Assembly (NCBI GenBank): GCA_021817985.1
Contig: JAKAFK010000011.1
Location: 1 to 64,000 of the forward strand
Direction: 5' to 3'
DNA from: Pseudomonadota bacterium
Lineage (GTDB): Bacteria > Pseudomonadota > Gammaproteobacteria > Burkholderiales > JAKAFK01
Length of the DNA stretch: 64,000 bases
Part shown: in pieces, positions 35,204-42,766 of the stretch
Position numbering within the stretch: position 1 is the first letter of the stretch
Layout of the letters: each line of letters opens with the position of its first letter
Position numbers and translations under genes: made by a program
Notes under the pieces: generated by a model
Seen by the model: only the letters and a program-made list of their open reading frames with translations
Told to the model about the DNA's origin: nothing
The model's database searches: none

Positions 35204-35782
35204 TCACTGGCCGGCGCTTTTCAGCTTCCGCGGGAACGCCTCCACGCCAGCGGCGAGATCCTGGCAAATCGCGCGGACCTCCTGCTCGATCAGCGCATGG
35301 ATGTCGGCATGGGCCATTCCGGTATGCACCTGGACGGCGATTCGATCCGGGATGCGCTCGAGGCCGTCTACAACGATGCGCATCAGCTCGGCGGTGGCCA
35401 TCCGCACGCGGGAAATCTCCACGAGCTCGCCAAGGCGCTCGCGCTCTTTCAGGGCGGCGAGGCCGGCCTCGTGATGCTCGCGCTTTGCACGGGATGCCTC
35501 ATAGTCATATGCAGGCATCCCGAGAGCGCCCTCGCTTCCTCTCGCGGCATCCGCCGCCTGGGCTGCGCCGTCGCCGACAGATTGTGCGGGGCCTGGGGCG
35601 ACATGTCCGCGCCCGATGACCTTCCGGGTGTTGCGCTCCCACTGGATATCGGCAACGTCCGGATCGATCTTTCCGTCAATGAGCGTGATCCGGCCAGCTT
35701 TCACGGCCTTGCGCACGGCCTCATGCGACACACCGCGCCGGCGGGCATACTCGGCGATCGAAATCAAACCAACTGATGCCAT
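35204..35782 (-). CDS. Terminase small subunit, Nu1-like
   Basis: A 192-residue DNA-packaging recognition protein. The N terminus is a Nu1-type winged helix (SIAEYARRRGVSHEAVRKAVKAGRI) that would bind the cos site, then a linker and a helical C terminus (REHHEAGLAALKERERLGELVE) for contact with the large subunit. It ends 2 bp before the terL ATG. Confidence 0.9.
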   Translation of the reverse strand: MASVGLISIAEYARRRGVSHEAVRKAVKAGRITLIDGKIDPDVADIQWERNTRKVIGRGHVAPGPAQSVGDGAAQAADAARGSEGALGMPAYDYEASRAKREHHEAGLAALKERERLGELVEISRVRMATAELMRIVVDGLERIPDRIAVQVHTGMAHADIHALIEQEVRAICQDLAAGVEAFPRKLKSAGQ

Positions 35783-35923
35783 GGGAGTCTCGGATCAAAC
35801 CACTCGTCCAACCAATTGAAAATCTCTGCAGCTAGAGGAATTCCGCGCCGTTTCGCGCCGTGATGCGCTATGGCCTTGGAAGGACCCCGCGCCCCGCGCG
35901 CCTGACCTCCCTATGCGAGAGGT
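35783..35923. other. Intergenic gap before the terminase operon
   Basis: About 140 bp between gpZ-like and small-terminase genes. I found no convincing promoter or hairpin. By analogy with lambda the cos packaging site could lie near the small terminase gene; only the position points to that here. Confidence 0.3.
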
Positions 35924-36484
35924 CTATCGCCCCCTCCTGGCGAGCATGCTGAGCGCGCGTTCGAATTCGACCGGCAATTCCCGTTTGATCTTTGCGAGCA
36001 CTGCTGTGTTGATGCGCCGCGTGTTGAACATCTGGGGAACGTCGATCGTTTCCACGGCTTGAATCGGCAATCGCTGCTTTCCGGCACGCATGAACACTGT
36101 GCGTCCTTGATTGCCAATGAACGCATGTTTGAGCAACTTGCGTCCACCGGTTTTCTTGATCTGCACAGTGACGCCCTGTGCGGTCTGACGCGCACGAAAA
36201 TGAATCACGTTCATGCTTCGCTTGCCGCCGCGTCGGCCGAACGCCTCCAGTTCGGCGACAAATCCCGCGCCTTTGACACTCGCGCGCCGCAGGATCAGCT
36301 GCGCCCGCACATCGCGTGCCTTGATGCTGAATTCAGACGTGATCTGGCGCGTCATCTCGGCGCGCGCCTTATCGCCCGTTTTGTTGATCGCGGCAGTCAT
36401 CGCCCGGTCGCGGAGACCGTTTTCCAGCCGCGAGAGCTCGCGCTCAACAGCGCGGAGATCGGGGCGAATGTCGATCTTGATCAT
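35924..36484 (-). CDS. Minor tail protein Z-like (gpZ family)
   Basis: A 186-residue protein with the gpZ pattern LRAVERELSRLENGLRDRAMTAAINKTGDKAR and later INTAVLAKIKRELPVEFERAL. In lambda gpZ is a tail-completion protein encoded after FII. Here it is upstream of the terminase, away from the tail genes. An intrinsic terminator lies 16 bp before its start, on the same strand. Confidence 0.8.
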   Translation of the reverse strand: MIKIDIRPDLRAVERELSRLENGLRDRAMTAAINKTGDKARAEMTRQITSEFSIKARDVRAQLILRRASVKGAGFVAELEAFGRRGGKRSMNVIHFRARQTAQGVTVQIKKTGGRKLLKHAFIGNQGRTVFMRAGKQRLPIQAVETIDVPQMFNTRRINTAVLAKIKRELPVEFERALSMLARRGR

Positions 36485-36499
36485 CGCGGCTCGGAAATG

Positions 36500-36525
36500 A
36501 AAAAGCCCCTCGCGATGGAGGGGCT
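36500..36525 (-). terminator. Intrinsic terminator at the early/late junction
   Basis: On the minus strand AGCCCCTC-CATCGC-GAGGGGCT is followed by five T residues. It lies between the Q-like candidate gene and the first late gene (gpZ-like), so leftward early transcription should stop here unless a late antiterminator acts. This is where lambda-type phages place tR' sites. Confidence 0.85.
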
Positions 36526-36608
36526 TCTGTGAATTCTGGGCGCAACTCGGGCAGTGGTACGAAATTTAACACCAGCCCGTGATGGTTGCAAGCGCTTTTT
36601 CATAGCGA
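36526..36608. other. Short gap between Q-like gene and terminator
   Basis: About 80 bp containing an AT-richer stretch (GTACGAAATTTAACACC) on the plus strand. A late promoter could lie here, as in Q-regulated phages, but no clear -35/-10 pair is visible. Confidence 0.3.
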
Positions 36609-36932
36609 TCAGTAAATCCCCCTCGCGTCCAAGGCCTCTCCCAGCTTATCGGTGCCGCGCTTCAGCAGGATCGTCTCATTGTCTCGAGGGAATCTCCATG
36701 ATTCCCCCAGCCAGCGATGCCTGATTGCCGCCTGCTCCGCATGGGCGAGATCGGAGATCGCGGCATCGACCGCTTCCGCGCACCTCTGATCGCAGTCGTC
36801 GACCATGTCGTCGAAATCCCTGCTTCCGCTCACCGCCATGAGTGCCGAAACCTTGTATCCCATTCCTGCTGGCGCGCGATGCATCCACTCCATCCAATTC
36901 CACAGATGCCAGTCGAGGCGCTCAGGAGACAT
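36609..36932 (-). CDS. Putative late-gene regulator (antitermination/ArpU-like)
   Basis: A 107-residue acidic helical protein: RLDWHLWNWMEWM at the start, DLAHAEQAAIRHRWLGE in the middle and LLKRGTDKLGEALDARGIY at the end. This W-rich start and sigma-region-4-like helix pair resemble late regulators at the end of leftward early operons. It overlaps the DUF3310 gene by 11 bp and is followed by a terminator, the position expected for a Q function. The functional call is inference from context. Confidence 0.5.
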   Translation of the reverse strand: MSPERLDWHLWNWMEWMHRAPAGMGYKVSALMAVSGSRDFDDMVDDCDQRCAEAVDAAISDLAHAEQAAIRHRWLGESWRFPRDNETILLKRGTDKLGEALDARGIY

Positions 36933-37161
36933 GCGCGCTCTCCTTCAGTACCTCGAGCAGCTTCTCGAGGTAGTGAGTGGCCTTGGCGATCTCCTGCACG
37001 CTTTCGTCCTTGCTGCCCATGCGCATCAGGTATTTCAGTGCGCCGGCGCGATACGCGCCGATTCGCTGCTCGCGCGGCCACGTGTCGATCACGTCCCATG
37101 GTTCCACGCCCATTGTCTTGTAATGGTCGCCCGCGACCTGCCGATCCTTCGCTTTTGTCAT
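36922..37161 (-). CDS. DUF3310-family phage protein
   Basis: A 79-residue protein with the family core VAGDHYKTMGVEPWDVIDTWPR and GALKYLMRMGSKDE, EIAKATHYLEKLLE. DUF3310 proteins are common in phage early regions and are sometimes called nucleotide-kinase-like; biochemical function is not established. It overlaps both neighbours by a few bases. Confidence 0.88.
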   Translation of the reverse strand: MTKAKDRQVAGDHYKTMGVEPWDVIDTWPREQRIGAYRAGALKYLMRMGSKDESVQEIAKATHYLEKLLEVLKESAHVS

Positions 37162-37346
37162 TTGTGTTTTCCTCCATAAAGCAGATCGCCGATCTGGCGC
37201 ACGAACTCGCGCTGAAATCCGTCCAGCCTACTGTCATCCAGGGACACCACGAGGATCTTCTCCTTGCGCCACCCGTCCCGCTTGATTTGCTCCACGTCCG
37301 GCCGGGTCGGCTGGAGTCTCGCCAATGGACAGCGGTACCCGTTCAT
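37158..37346 (-). CDS. Small early protein of unknown function
   Basis: A 62-residue basic protein starting MNGYRCPLARLQPTRPDVEQ with a conserved-looking GWRKEKILVVSLDD core. The ATGA-type overlap with both neighbouring genes supports translation. I do not recognise the family. Confidence 0.55.
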   Translation of the reverse strand: MNGYRCPLARLQPTRPDVEQIKRDGWRKEKILVVSLDDSRLDGFQREFVRQIGDLLYGGKHK

Positions 37347-37507
37347 TTCTCCTCCATCGCGTCGGTCCCAATCACGTGGCCATCCTCGCTGGCCCGGAAA
37401 GTCCCGTCCCGCAAACCCTTGCGGATCCAGCTGTCGACCTCAGCCGGCCCGAAGGCCTTCCGGAGATCGTCTATGAACGCCGAGACCTGCGGCATCTTCT
37501 CCCTCAT
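37343..37507 (-). CDS. Small early protein of unknown function
   Basis: A 54-residue protein from the ATG at 37507 (MREKMPQVSAFIDDLRKAFG), which follows AAAGGATGG. It is helical with a short C-terminal strand (GTFRASEDGHVIGT) and resembles small phage proteins found after replication genes. The frame is open further upstream, but that part runs through the repeat cluster and is not coding-like. Confidence 0.5.
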   Translation of the reverse strand: MREKMPQVSAFIDDLRKAFGPAEVDSWIRKGLRDGTFRASEDGHVIGTDAMEEK

Positions 37508-37532
37508 CCATCCTTTCTCTTTTTTCCCTTGA

Positions 37533-37788
37533 TGTCCCATGTGTCCCAATCGCGTGTGTGCGCGCACACATGCTCGCTGGCGCGCCCCCTCACCCGCGGG
37601 CATGTGCGTGCCCACGTGCGAGGGCCTGAATGGGACACCTCCCGCAAACCGGCATTGGGAGCCGTCTTGCGAGATGTCCCATTGGTGTCCCATTCAATAG
37701 ATTCAATGGGACACCTCGTCCGAAATCAGCATCGGCAGCGCTTTTCCGGTGTCCCGACCTTTTCGGGCCATTGGGACACCCGGTCCCA
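37533..37788. repeat. Cluster of TGGGACAC repeats: candidate phage replication origin
   Basis: Eight copies of TGGGACA(C), in both orientations, lie in about 250 bp of non-coding DNA at 37533, 37541, 37631, 37675, 37685, 37707, 37749 and 37772. The best consensus is AATGGGACACC. Copies at 37684-37694 and 37705-37715 form a perfect 11-bp inverted pair around a 10-bp spacer. A 16-bp palindrome (TGTGTGCGCGCACACA, 37555-37570) is also inside. The cluster lies between the primase-helicase operon and later genes. P4-like primase-helicases bind such iterons, so origin function is inferred. Confidence 0.65.
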
Positions 37789-37858
37789 AAGTTCCCCATC
37801 CCTGGCAGTAAGACACGCGGACGCAGGCCTGCGCGGCTGGCTTTCGCCCAATTGCTCT

Positions 37859-38068
37859 TCACGCTTTCCAGCTCTCCGTCATCGACGAGATGAACTCGTC
37901 ATTCGATTCGACAGCGTCCGACCAGTCCTCCGGACGGACGATCCCGCTTGTGACGCGATCATCGCGCAGCATGGCCGCCACAAGCTCTTCGTACCTCTGC
38001 TGGGCGAGAACGTGCGCTCTCGCCCGTATCCGATGTTTCAAATCTCTCCCGATTCCGTCGGAAGCCAT
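37859..38068 (-). CDS. Small helical phage protein of unknown function
   Basis: A 69-residue protein from the ATG at 38068, which has a strong GGGGGAGATC ribosome site. It is rich in Arg/Glu helices (HRIRARAHVLAQQRYEELVAAML) and ends DEFISSMTESWKA. It follows the primase-helicase by 23 bp and borders the iteron cluster. I do not recognise the family. Confidence 0.55.
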   Translation of the reverse strand: MASDGIGRDLKHRIRARAHVLAQQRYEELVAAMLRDDRVTSGIVRPEDWSDAVESNDEFISSMTESWKA

Positions 38069-38091
38069 GATCTCCCCCGTCACACCCGTGC

Positions 38092-40398
38092 TCATACCGG
38101 GAGGGGCTCTTCGTCGCCTGGTGCCGGATCGTCCGGATGGATGTAGACCCATTGCCTTCGGCCCTTGCTGCCTCTCTTCACGCGCCGGAACCCCAGCATC
38201 GCCATGATCGTGCCGACCCGCTTCGCCTCCTGTTGACCCGCGCCGATCTTGGACACTTCCATCTTTATGGCCTTGGATAGGACGTCCAGGACCGAGACGC
38301 CGTTGCCGTCGGGGCGCACATCCAGGGCCACCTCGGGCTCCGCCAGCCACGCCTGTATAGCGGAGATCCACGGATCGTCGAGCATGCGATGGTCGATCTC
38401 CGGCTTGAAAAGACGGTTGAACTCCTCTTCCTCTGGCCACCACGGCTCACCGGACTTGAACAAATGAACCGCCTCCGCGAACAACTGCTCGCGCTGGGCG
38501 GCCAACCATTCGAGGTCTATTTTCCCCACCAGGATCGGCCAGAACCGGCGATTGCCCGTGAGATCGCGAAGATATTCGTACTGGTTGGTGGTGGCAGCGA
38601 AAACACACTGCCGCGGGTGATCCTCGTAGCTGCGGGAATAGGGCGCGCGGTAGGAATCGACCGCCGAGGAGAGAAACGCCTTTGCGCGAGTGACCTCCGC
38701 GCGGTTCAGCGAATCGAGTTCGGCGATCTCATACAGCCAGCGGCCTCGCAGTGCCATAAAAGAGTCCTTGTCGCCCATGACGAAAGGGGTGTCGCCGAAA
38801 TAGGCTTCGCCGGTCAGGACCTTCAGCGCGGACGATTTCTTTGCCCCCTGGGGGCCCTCCAGCACCAGGACGGTGTCCGCCTTGCAGCCTGGGCGATAGA
38901 TGCGCGCAACCATCATGATGAGCCACATTGTTCCCGCGCGGCGCGCATACTCCGAGCTTGGAACCCCCAGTCCTTTTTCGACCCAGCAAGCGGCACGGCC
39001 GACACCATCCCATTTCATCGCGTCGAGAGCGTCTCGCACCGGGTGCACGCGCCGATCGTGCGCCGCCATGACGATGCCGCCGCGTACCGCATCCACCGCG
39101 CGCAGGAGCATGTCGGCGTTTTGGGCGAGCCAGAGACCCATGCGAAGATCGTCGACGTCGGACCATTCGCCCGGTGTATGATCCCAAGGCAACGCCCCGG
39201 TGCGCACGATCGCGTTGCTGAACTCGTCGAGCGCGATCTGGTTCGCCAGCGATGGATGATGCTTGGCATAGATGTAGACGTTTTCGCGACAGCTCTCGAG
39301 AGCGCCGTTTGGCTTCCGGATCAACTCTCGGCGCCATTCTCCATCCGGCCCAGCGCCAGCCGTGTGAGGGGGGGCGGAGTCCTCGACCGCAGGCTTGCGC
39401 AGGCGCGAGACAACCCAGTCGCGCAAAGCGTCGCCCGTCAGCCCTTCGGCAACCGCGTCGGCGACGTCCCAGCCGTCCGGCTTCTCGCCGGGTTTCGGGA
39501 TTTCGACCAGGCGCACGTCGCATCCGAGCGCCGCGAGGATCTCAGCGATTGCGTTCGCGGCCTTCCAGCCAGGCTGCTCGAATTCCCCGATCGGTGCACC
39601 GGCACGGTCCTTCTTGTCGTCACAGTCGGGCCAGATGACGATCTTCCGGCCGCCGAGACGCGCCCAGTCAGCCTTCTTTACTGCCTTCCCGCCGCCGGGC
39701 CAGCTCACCACGTCGAACCACCGCGCGAGTGCCTGGTGGGCGGCGTCGGCGCATTTCTCGCCCTCGACCACGAGGACGGGGCGCTTGAGGCCCGCATCGC
39801 TGAGACGCTCGAGGCCGTATAGCGGCCGCGGTTCCGGGAACGCGAGCCAGCGCCATTTGCGCTCGGCAGAGTCCGGATCTTCGGCGTAGACGCACGGAAG
39901 CACATCCTTCCCGCCATCCGATTTGACGAACCGGTAGACCACTCCCAGGAGCGCGCCAGCGCCGTCCCGATAGGACCATGTCGCCTGGGGACGTCCCCGC
40001 ACTACATGGGCCCGCGGCGGTTCTGGAGCGTCCGTCGGCACTGGGGAGAGGACACGCCACGGCGTGCGCTTCTTCTCGCCGCCGGGCGTCTCTTCGCGTT
40101 GTTCAGCACCGGCTGACGCGGGCGACTCAGGCACTTCCGCGCCGAGGGAAACGCATGCCTCTTTGAAGGAGAGGCATTGGTGCTTGACCAGGAAGTCGAT
40201 CGCGTTCCCGTGCTCGCCGCACCCGAAGCAGTGATAGAAGCGCTTCTCCGGATTGACCTTGAAAGATGGGGTCTTCTCGGAGTGGAATGGGCAGCACGCC
40301 GTGTATTCCGCGCCGTCCTTCCGGAGTTTTACGTACCGGCCGATCAGCTCAACGATGTCGGTCCGCGCGATGAGCGCGTCGGTGTCTATTTTCGTCAT
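38092..40398 (-). CDS. Primase-helicase (CHC2 zinc finger, Toprim, VapE/VirE-type ATPase)
   Basis: A 768-residue replication protein that primes and unwinds phage DNA. A CHC2 finger (Cys36, His39, Cys57, Cys60) is at the N terminus. A Toprim core has VLVVEGEKCADAA (Glu212) and IVIWPDCDD. A C-terminal VapE-type superfamily 3-like ATPase has Walker A LEGPQGAKKSSAL (about 514-522), Walker-B-like LYEIAEL and CVFAATTNQYEYL. It is the only replication enzyme in the phage. It overlaps the upstream gene by 4 bp and lies beside the TGGGACAC cluster. Confidence 0.93.
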   Translation of the reverse strand: MTKIDTDALIARTDIVELIGRYVKLRKDGAEYTACCPFHSEKTPSFKVNPEKRFYHCFGCGEHGNAIDFLVKHQCLSFKEACVSLGAEVPESPASAGAEQREETPGGEKKRTPWRVLSPVPTDAPEPPRAHVVRGRPQATWSYRDGAGALLGVVYRFVKSDGGKDVLPCVYAEDPDSAERKWRWLAFPEPRPLYGLERLSDAGLKRPVLVVEGEKCADAAHQALARWFDVVSWPGGGKAVKKADWARLGGRKIVIWPDCDDKKDRAGAPIGEFEQPGWKAANAIAEILAALGCDVRLVEIPKPGEKPDGWDVADAVAEGLTGDALRDWVVSRLRKPAVEDSAPPHTAGAGPDGEWRRELIRKPNGALESCRENVYIYAKHHPSLANQIALDEFSNAIVRTGALPWDHTPGEWSDVDDLRMGLWLAQNADMLLRAVDAVRGGIVMAAHDRRVHPVRDALDAMKWDGVGRAACWVEKGLGVPSSEYARRAGTMWLIMMVARIYRPGCKADTVLVLEGPQGAKKSSALKVLTGEAYFGDTPFVMGDKDSFMALRGRWLYEIAELDSLNRAEVTRAKAFLSSAVDSYRAPYSRSYEDHPRQCVFAATTNQYEYLRDLTGNRRFWPILVGKIDLEWLAAQREQLFAEAVHLFKSGEPWWPEEEEFNRLFKPEIDHRMLDDPWISAIQAWLAEPEVALDVRPDGNGVSVLDVLSKAIKMEVSKIGAGQQEAKRVGTIMAMLGFRRVKRGSKGRRQWVYIHPDDPAPGDEEPLPV

Positions 40399-40697
40399 TT
40401 AGCGCGCCGGCGCGGCTGCTTTCCCCTAAGCTCGGCGAGAAGCGCGTCGACGTGCCGCGTGACCTCCTCGTGGTCAATGCCATCCCACTTCCTTCGGCTC
40501 GGGATCGACTCCCGGTAGAGCTCGAGCAGACGGATCCGGTCAGTGGTGACGGCGGGAGCGTGGCCGCCGAGGCCGTCCACGAATTCGATTTCCCTCAGCG
40601 TAGTCCAGAGGTTCCATTCCTTGAGGGGCGCGGCGCTTGTCATCGCGTCGGCCGGGCGTGGCACTTCGCGAAGGGGGGTTGACACTGTCGACATCAT
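40395..40697 (-). CDS. Small early protein of unknown function
   Basis: A 100-residue hydrophilic protein with PLKEWNLWTTLREIEFVDGLG and a helix-rich middle (RIRLLELYRESIPSRRKWDG). Its first and last codons overlap neighbouring genes, so it belongs to the replication operon. Similar-sized accessory proteins are found beside phage primases, but I do not recognise a function. Confidence 0.6.
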   Translation of the reverse strand: MMSTVSTPLREVPRPADAMTSAAPLKEWNLWTTLREIEFVDGLGGHAPAVTTDRIRLLELYRESIPSRRKWDGIDHEEVTRHVDALLAELRGKQPRRRAK

Positions 40698-41245
40698 TGC
40701 TCCTTTTTCTCTTGTTTTTCTTCGAAGACCGTTTCGACCGCGTGCATGAACCGCAATAGTTCAAGCGCCTCGGCCGGAGACAGACGCAGGGTCGCTCCGT
40801 CGCGCCGGATCGACAGCTGACCACCATGATCGACGGCGAACGACGGGCCCATATCGGGGGGGGGTGCGGCCGAGGGCGGGCGGCGCGGCGAACGCGGTTC
40901 CGGTGCCGCGCGGGGCGGAGACTTCGCGGCGACCTCGGGCGCGTGCGTTTGTCGCGCCAGGGGAATCGCGGGCTCCGGTTGTTCCGGCGACTCGGGAGGC
41001 CGGATGCCTTGTTTGCAGGCCTCTTTGCCCGCGTCGTTGATCGAATAGGCCATTACGAAGCCGCCCGGCCCAATCCCTTTTCGCTTCTCCCGGCCAACCA
41101 GGCTATTCCTGGCGAGCCACGATGTCGCGTTCGCCACCGCGACGGCGTCCGCCGCCAGTTGGCACTTGGGGTAGAGGTCTTTCAAGGTCATCGGTTGCTC
41201 GGCCTTGTCGAGGACCTGGAGAATCTCGAGCTGGAGATCGTTCAC
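40694..41245 (-). CDS. Winged-helix protein, DUF1627-like
   Basis: A 183-residue protein with an N-terminal winged helix (LQLEILQVLDKAEQPMTLKDL, then TSWLARNSLVGREK), a long Pro-rich linker and a C-terminal block, GQLSIRRDGATLRLSPAEALELLRFM, like that of DUF1627 proteins of cryptic prophages. It is likely a DNA-binding early protein, perhaps a replication initiator helper. It overlaps its neighbours by 4 bp. Confidence 0.65.
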   Translation of the reverse strand: MNDLQLEILQVLDKAEQPMTLKDLYPKCQLAADAVAVANATSWLARNSLVGREKRKGIGPGGFVMAYSINDAGKEACKQGIRPPESPEQPEPAIPLARQTHAPEVAAKSPPRAAPEPRSPRRPPSAAPPPDMGPSFAVDHGGQLSIRRDGATLRLSPAEALELLRFMHAVETVFEEKQEKKEQ

Positions 41246-41442
41246 CGCGCGGCTCCTTCCGGGGTTGAGGAAAACGCGGCGGCTGCTATTCTAGAATTCA
41301 GGCGTTTCGCGCCATCCGCCGCGACGGACAATAAAAAAGCCCGATCGCGCCAAAGGGGAGAAAGCGCGTCGGGCAAAACCTGCCGTGTGCCCCGGTCTTG
41401 GATGACCGGGCAAAGGCTGCAGGCAGGCGAGTTGATCTTCAT
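41242..41442 (-). CDS. Short leader-like protein overlying two RNA hairpins
   Basis: A 66-residue reading frame with an excellent ribosome site (GGGAG, 5-nt spacing) and a stop that overlaps the next start. The part VLPDALSPLWRDRAFLLSVA recurs in short phage proteins. Its RNA also forms two strong hairpins, one an intrinsic terminator. Translation could therefore control transcription of the downstream replication genes, as in attenuation. Protein function is unknown. Confidence 0.45.
   Translation of the reverse strand: MKINSPACSLCPVIQDRGTRQVLPDALSPLWRDRAFLLSVAADGAKRLNSRIAAAAFSSTPEGAAR
41333..41374 (-). terminator. Intrinsic terminator or attenuator upstream of the replication operon
   Basis: On the minus strand a long stem (GCCCGACGCGC pairing with GCGCGATCGGGC) is followed by six T residues. 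A second hairpin, CCCGGTC/GACCGGG at 41389-41411, lies just upstream. Both are inside the 66-codon frame that precedes the winged-helix gene. Confidence 0.75.
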
Positions 41443-41498
41443 GGTCTCCCTATCTTCTTGATTTTTTCTTGTTGCCGTCTTTCCGGCCTGTCAGGGCA

Positions 41499-41885
41499 TC
41501 AAGCCTTTTTCGTCTTTTTCTTCGCGATCCCGGCGTCCGCCACCGCTGCCGTGAGGTCTCTCAAGATCTCTTCGACGCGGCCGAGCGCTTCCTCGCGCTC
41601 TCCGGATTGATCGTGGCAATGTTTCGCCAGGAGGTAATAGATCGGGGTTTTGTCGCCCGTGATCTCGATATAGCGGTCCAGCTGGTCGAGGTCGAAATGC
41701 CTTTGGCCATCCCCGGACAACTGGACGGACAGATTGCCGGGCGCGACGTCGAGGTCGGCCGCGGTGCGCTTCAGGCCGCGCCGATAGACGCCGGCCGCGA
41801 CGACTTCCTTGGTTGACCTATAGCGGTCCGTGAGACCCATTTCCAGGTCCAGCGTGAGCTGGATTTGATCTTTACCGATATTCAC
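41499..41885 (-). CDS. CII-like phage regulatory protein
   Basis: A 128-residue helical DNA-binding candidate. The central helix-turn-helix (AADLDVAPGNLSVQLSGDG) followed by FDLDQLDRYIEITGDKTPIYYLLAKH is typical of the phage regulatory CII / CP76-type family. It lies in the leftward early operon downstream of the Cro-like gene, as cII does in lambda. Inverted repeats just upstream may be its operators. Confidence 0.75.
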   Translation of the reverse strand: MNIGKDQIQLTLDLEMGLTDRYRSTKEVVAAGVYRRGLKRTAADLDVAPGNLSVQLSGDGQRHFDLDQLDRYIEITGDKTPIYYLLAKHCHDQSGEREEALGRVEEILRDLTAAVADAGIAKKKTKKA

Positions 41886-41950
41886 TGATACGACCTCTTA
41901 TCGCTGTTTTTCTGCAGTTATCAGTGGCGACGGTTACGATGTCACCGTCG
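41883..41950. promoter_or_regulatory. Inverted repeats in the CII-like gene upstream region
   Basis: Two pairs are visible: CACTGATA (41883-41890) with TATCAGTG (41919-41926), and CGACGGT (41928-41934) with ACCGTCG (41944-41950). They lie across the start of the CII-like gene and before the plus-strand zinc-ribbon gene. A regulatory role is likely, but which protein binds is unknown. Confidence 0.45.
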
Positions 41951-42013
41951 TATCCCATAAGAGGCGGAGGCTCGCAGCCATGTTAAGATTTGATCGCCAA
42001 ACCAAAACCTTAA

Positions 42014-42340
42014 TCACTGGGAGGAGCCTCCATGGCCTTCAATCTCGATTACACCACGATCCAAATTCCGTGCCCGAAGTGCGGAAAGAAGCTCGAGCAG
42101 AAGATCGGATGGCTGAAACGAGACAAGCACGTCGCCTGCCCCATTTGCGGCAGGCAAGCTGTCGACACGAACGAACTTCGACGTGTCGAGGACCGGCTGC
42201 GCAAGGAGATCGGAAAGCTCGGCGGACAGTAGACAACCGGCGCCCAGAAAAGAAGCACCTTTCCGCAAGCCCTCGATCTCGCGCAGCACGTCGAGAAGCC
42301 TGTCGGCCTCGGCGCGGATCACGATCTTGCACTTGGTCAT
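42014..42340 (-). CDS. Overlapping minus-strand reading frame, doubtful
   Basis: A 108-residue frame beginning MTKCKIVIRAEADRLLDVL from an ATG with a GGAGGG ribosome site. Its first 35 residues look protein-like, but the rest is antisense to the zinc-ribbon gene. The ATG comes just after a short relic of the Cro-like 3' end. It may be a truncated early gene that reads through inserted DNA. Confidence 0.3.
   Translation of the reverse strand: MTKCKIVIRAEADRLLDVLREIEGLRKGASFLGAGCLLSAELSDLLAQPVLDTSKFVRVDSLPAANGAGDVLVSFQPSDLLLELLSALRARNLDRGVIEIEGHGGSSQ
42032..42232 (+). CDS. Small zinc-ribbon protein
   Basis: A 66-residue protein with two Cys pairs (CPKCGKK and CPICGRQ) that form a zinc ribbon, then a basic helix. 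The ATG at 42032 follows GGGAGGAG. It is transcribed against the leftward early operon. A minus-strand frame (42014-42340) covers the same DNA but has no comparable motif. Confidence 0.65.
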   Translation: MAFNLDYTTIQIPCPKCGKKLEQKIGWLKRDKHVACPICGRQAVDTNELRRVEDRLRKEIGKLGGQ

Positions 42341-42363
42341 GCGCCGCTACCCTCCCCTTTCGC

Positions 42364-42388
42364 GGCCGGAGCACCGATCTTCGCCGGC
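42364..42388 (-). repeat. Short relic (copy C) of the Cro-like gene 3' end
   Basis: This 25-bp stretch matches 42767-42791 and 43610-43634 with three differences. On the minus strand it encodes the tail pattern GEDRxSG and is followed by a GGAGGG site and an ATG, as the two larger copies are. Confidence 0.5.
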
Positions 42389-42428
42389 GCGGCGATAATC
42401 GAAGTCTTTATTCCAAAAAAGGACCATC

Positions 42429-42728
42429 ATGGAATCAAAAAAGCTACTCGAAGAACTGAATGCTCTGGTTAATGCCATTGAGGACTCTTTCGCGATCATC
42501 GCCGGGACCATCGCAGAACAAGCCGACCCAGCCACCACCCTAAAAAGAATCCTGTCCGGAACGGACGCGATGAAGGCAATGCATGGTCAGAGCGAATGGA
42601 GGGAGCGGCTGATGAGGTCAGCGTTGAAAATCGTCGCAATGAAAGCTCGTCCCGCGAGTTCAAACGATCCAGAGCTTCAATCTCTGATTGCCAGCGTGCT
42701 CGAAGCGCCGACATCGACGAAGCATTAG
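42429..42728 (+). CDS. Hypothetical helical protein (cargo in immunity region)
   Basis: A 99-residue protein with an AAGGA site before its ATG. The N terminus (MESKKLLEELNALVNAIEDSFAI...) is a regular amphipathic helix and the whole protein is predicted helical, with no Cys. It ends 38 bp before repeat copy A and opposes the leftward early operon. I do not recognise the family. Confidence 0.6.
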   Translation: MESKKLLEELNALVNAIEDSFAIIAGTIAEQADPATTLKRILSGTDAMKAMHGQSEWRERLMRSALKIVAMKARPASSNDPELQSLIASVLEAPTSTKH

Positions 42729-42766
42729 CGCTCATGATCCTCCCTCCTCTCTCTTTCGCGCCGATC

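Noticed and set aside
37590-37862. A 90-codon minus-strand frame across the TGGGACAC cluster
   Set aside because: Its composition follows the repeats, it lacks a ribosome site, and the inverted repeats explain the sequence better as an origin or control region.
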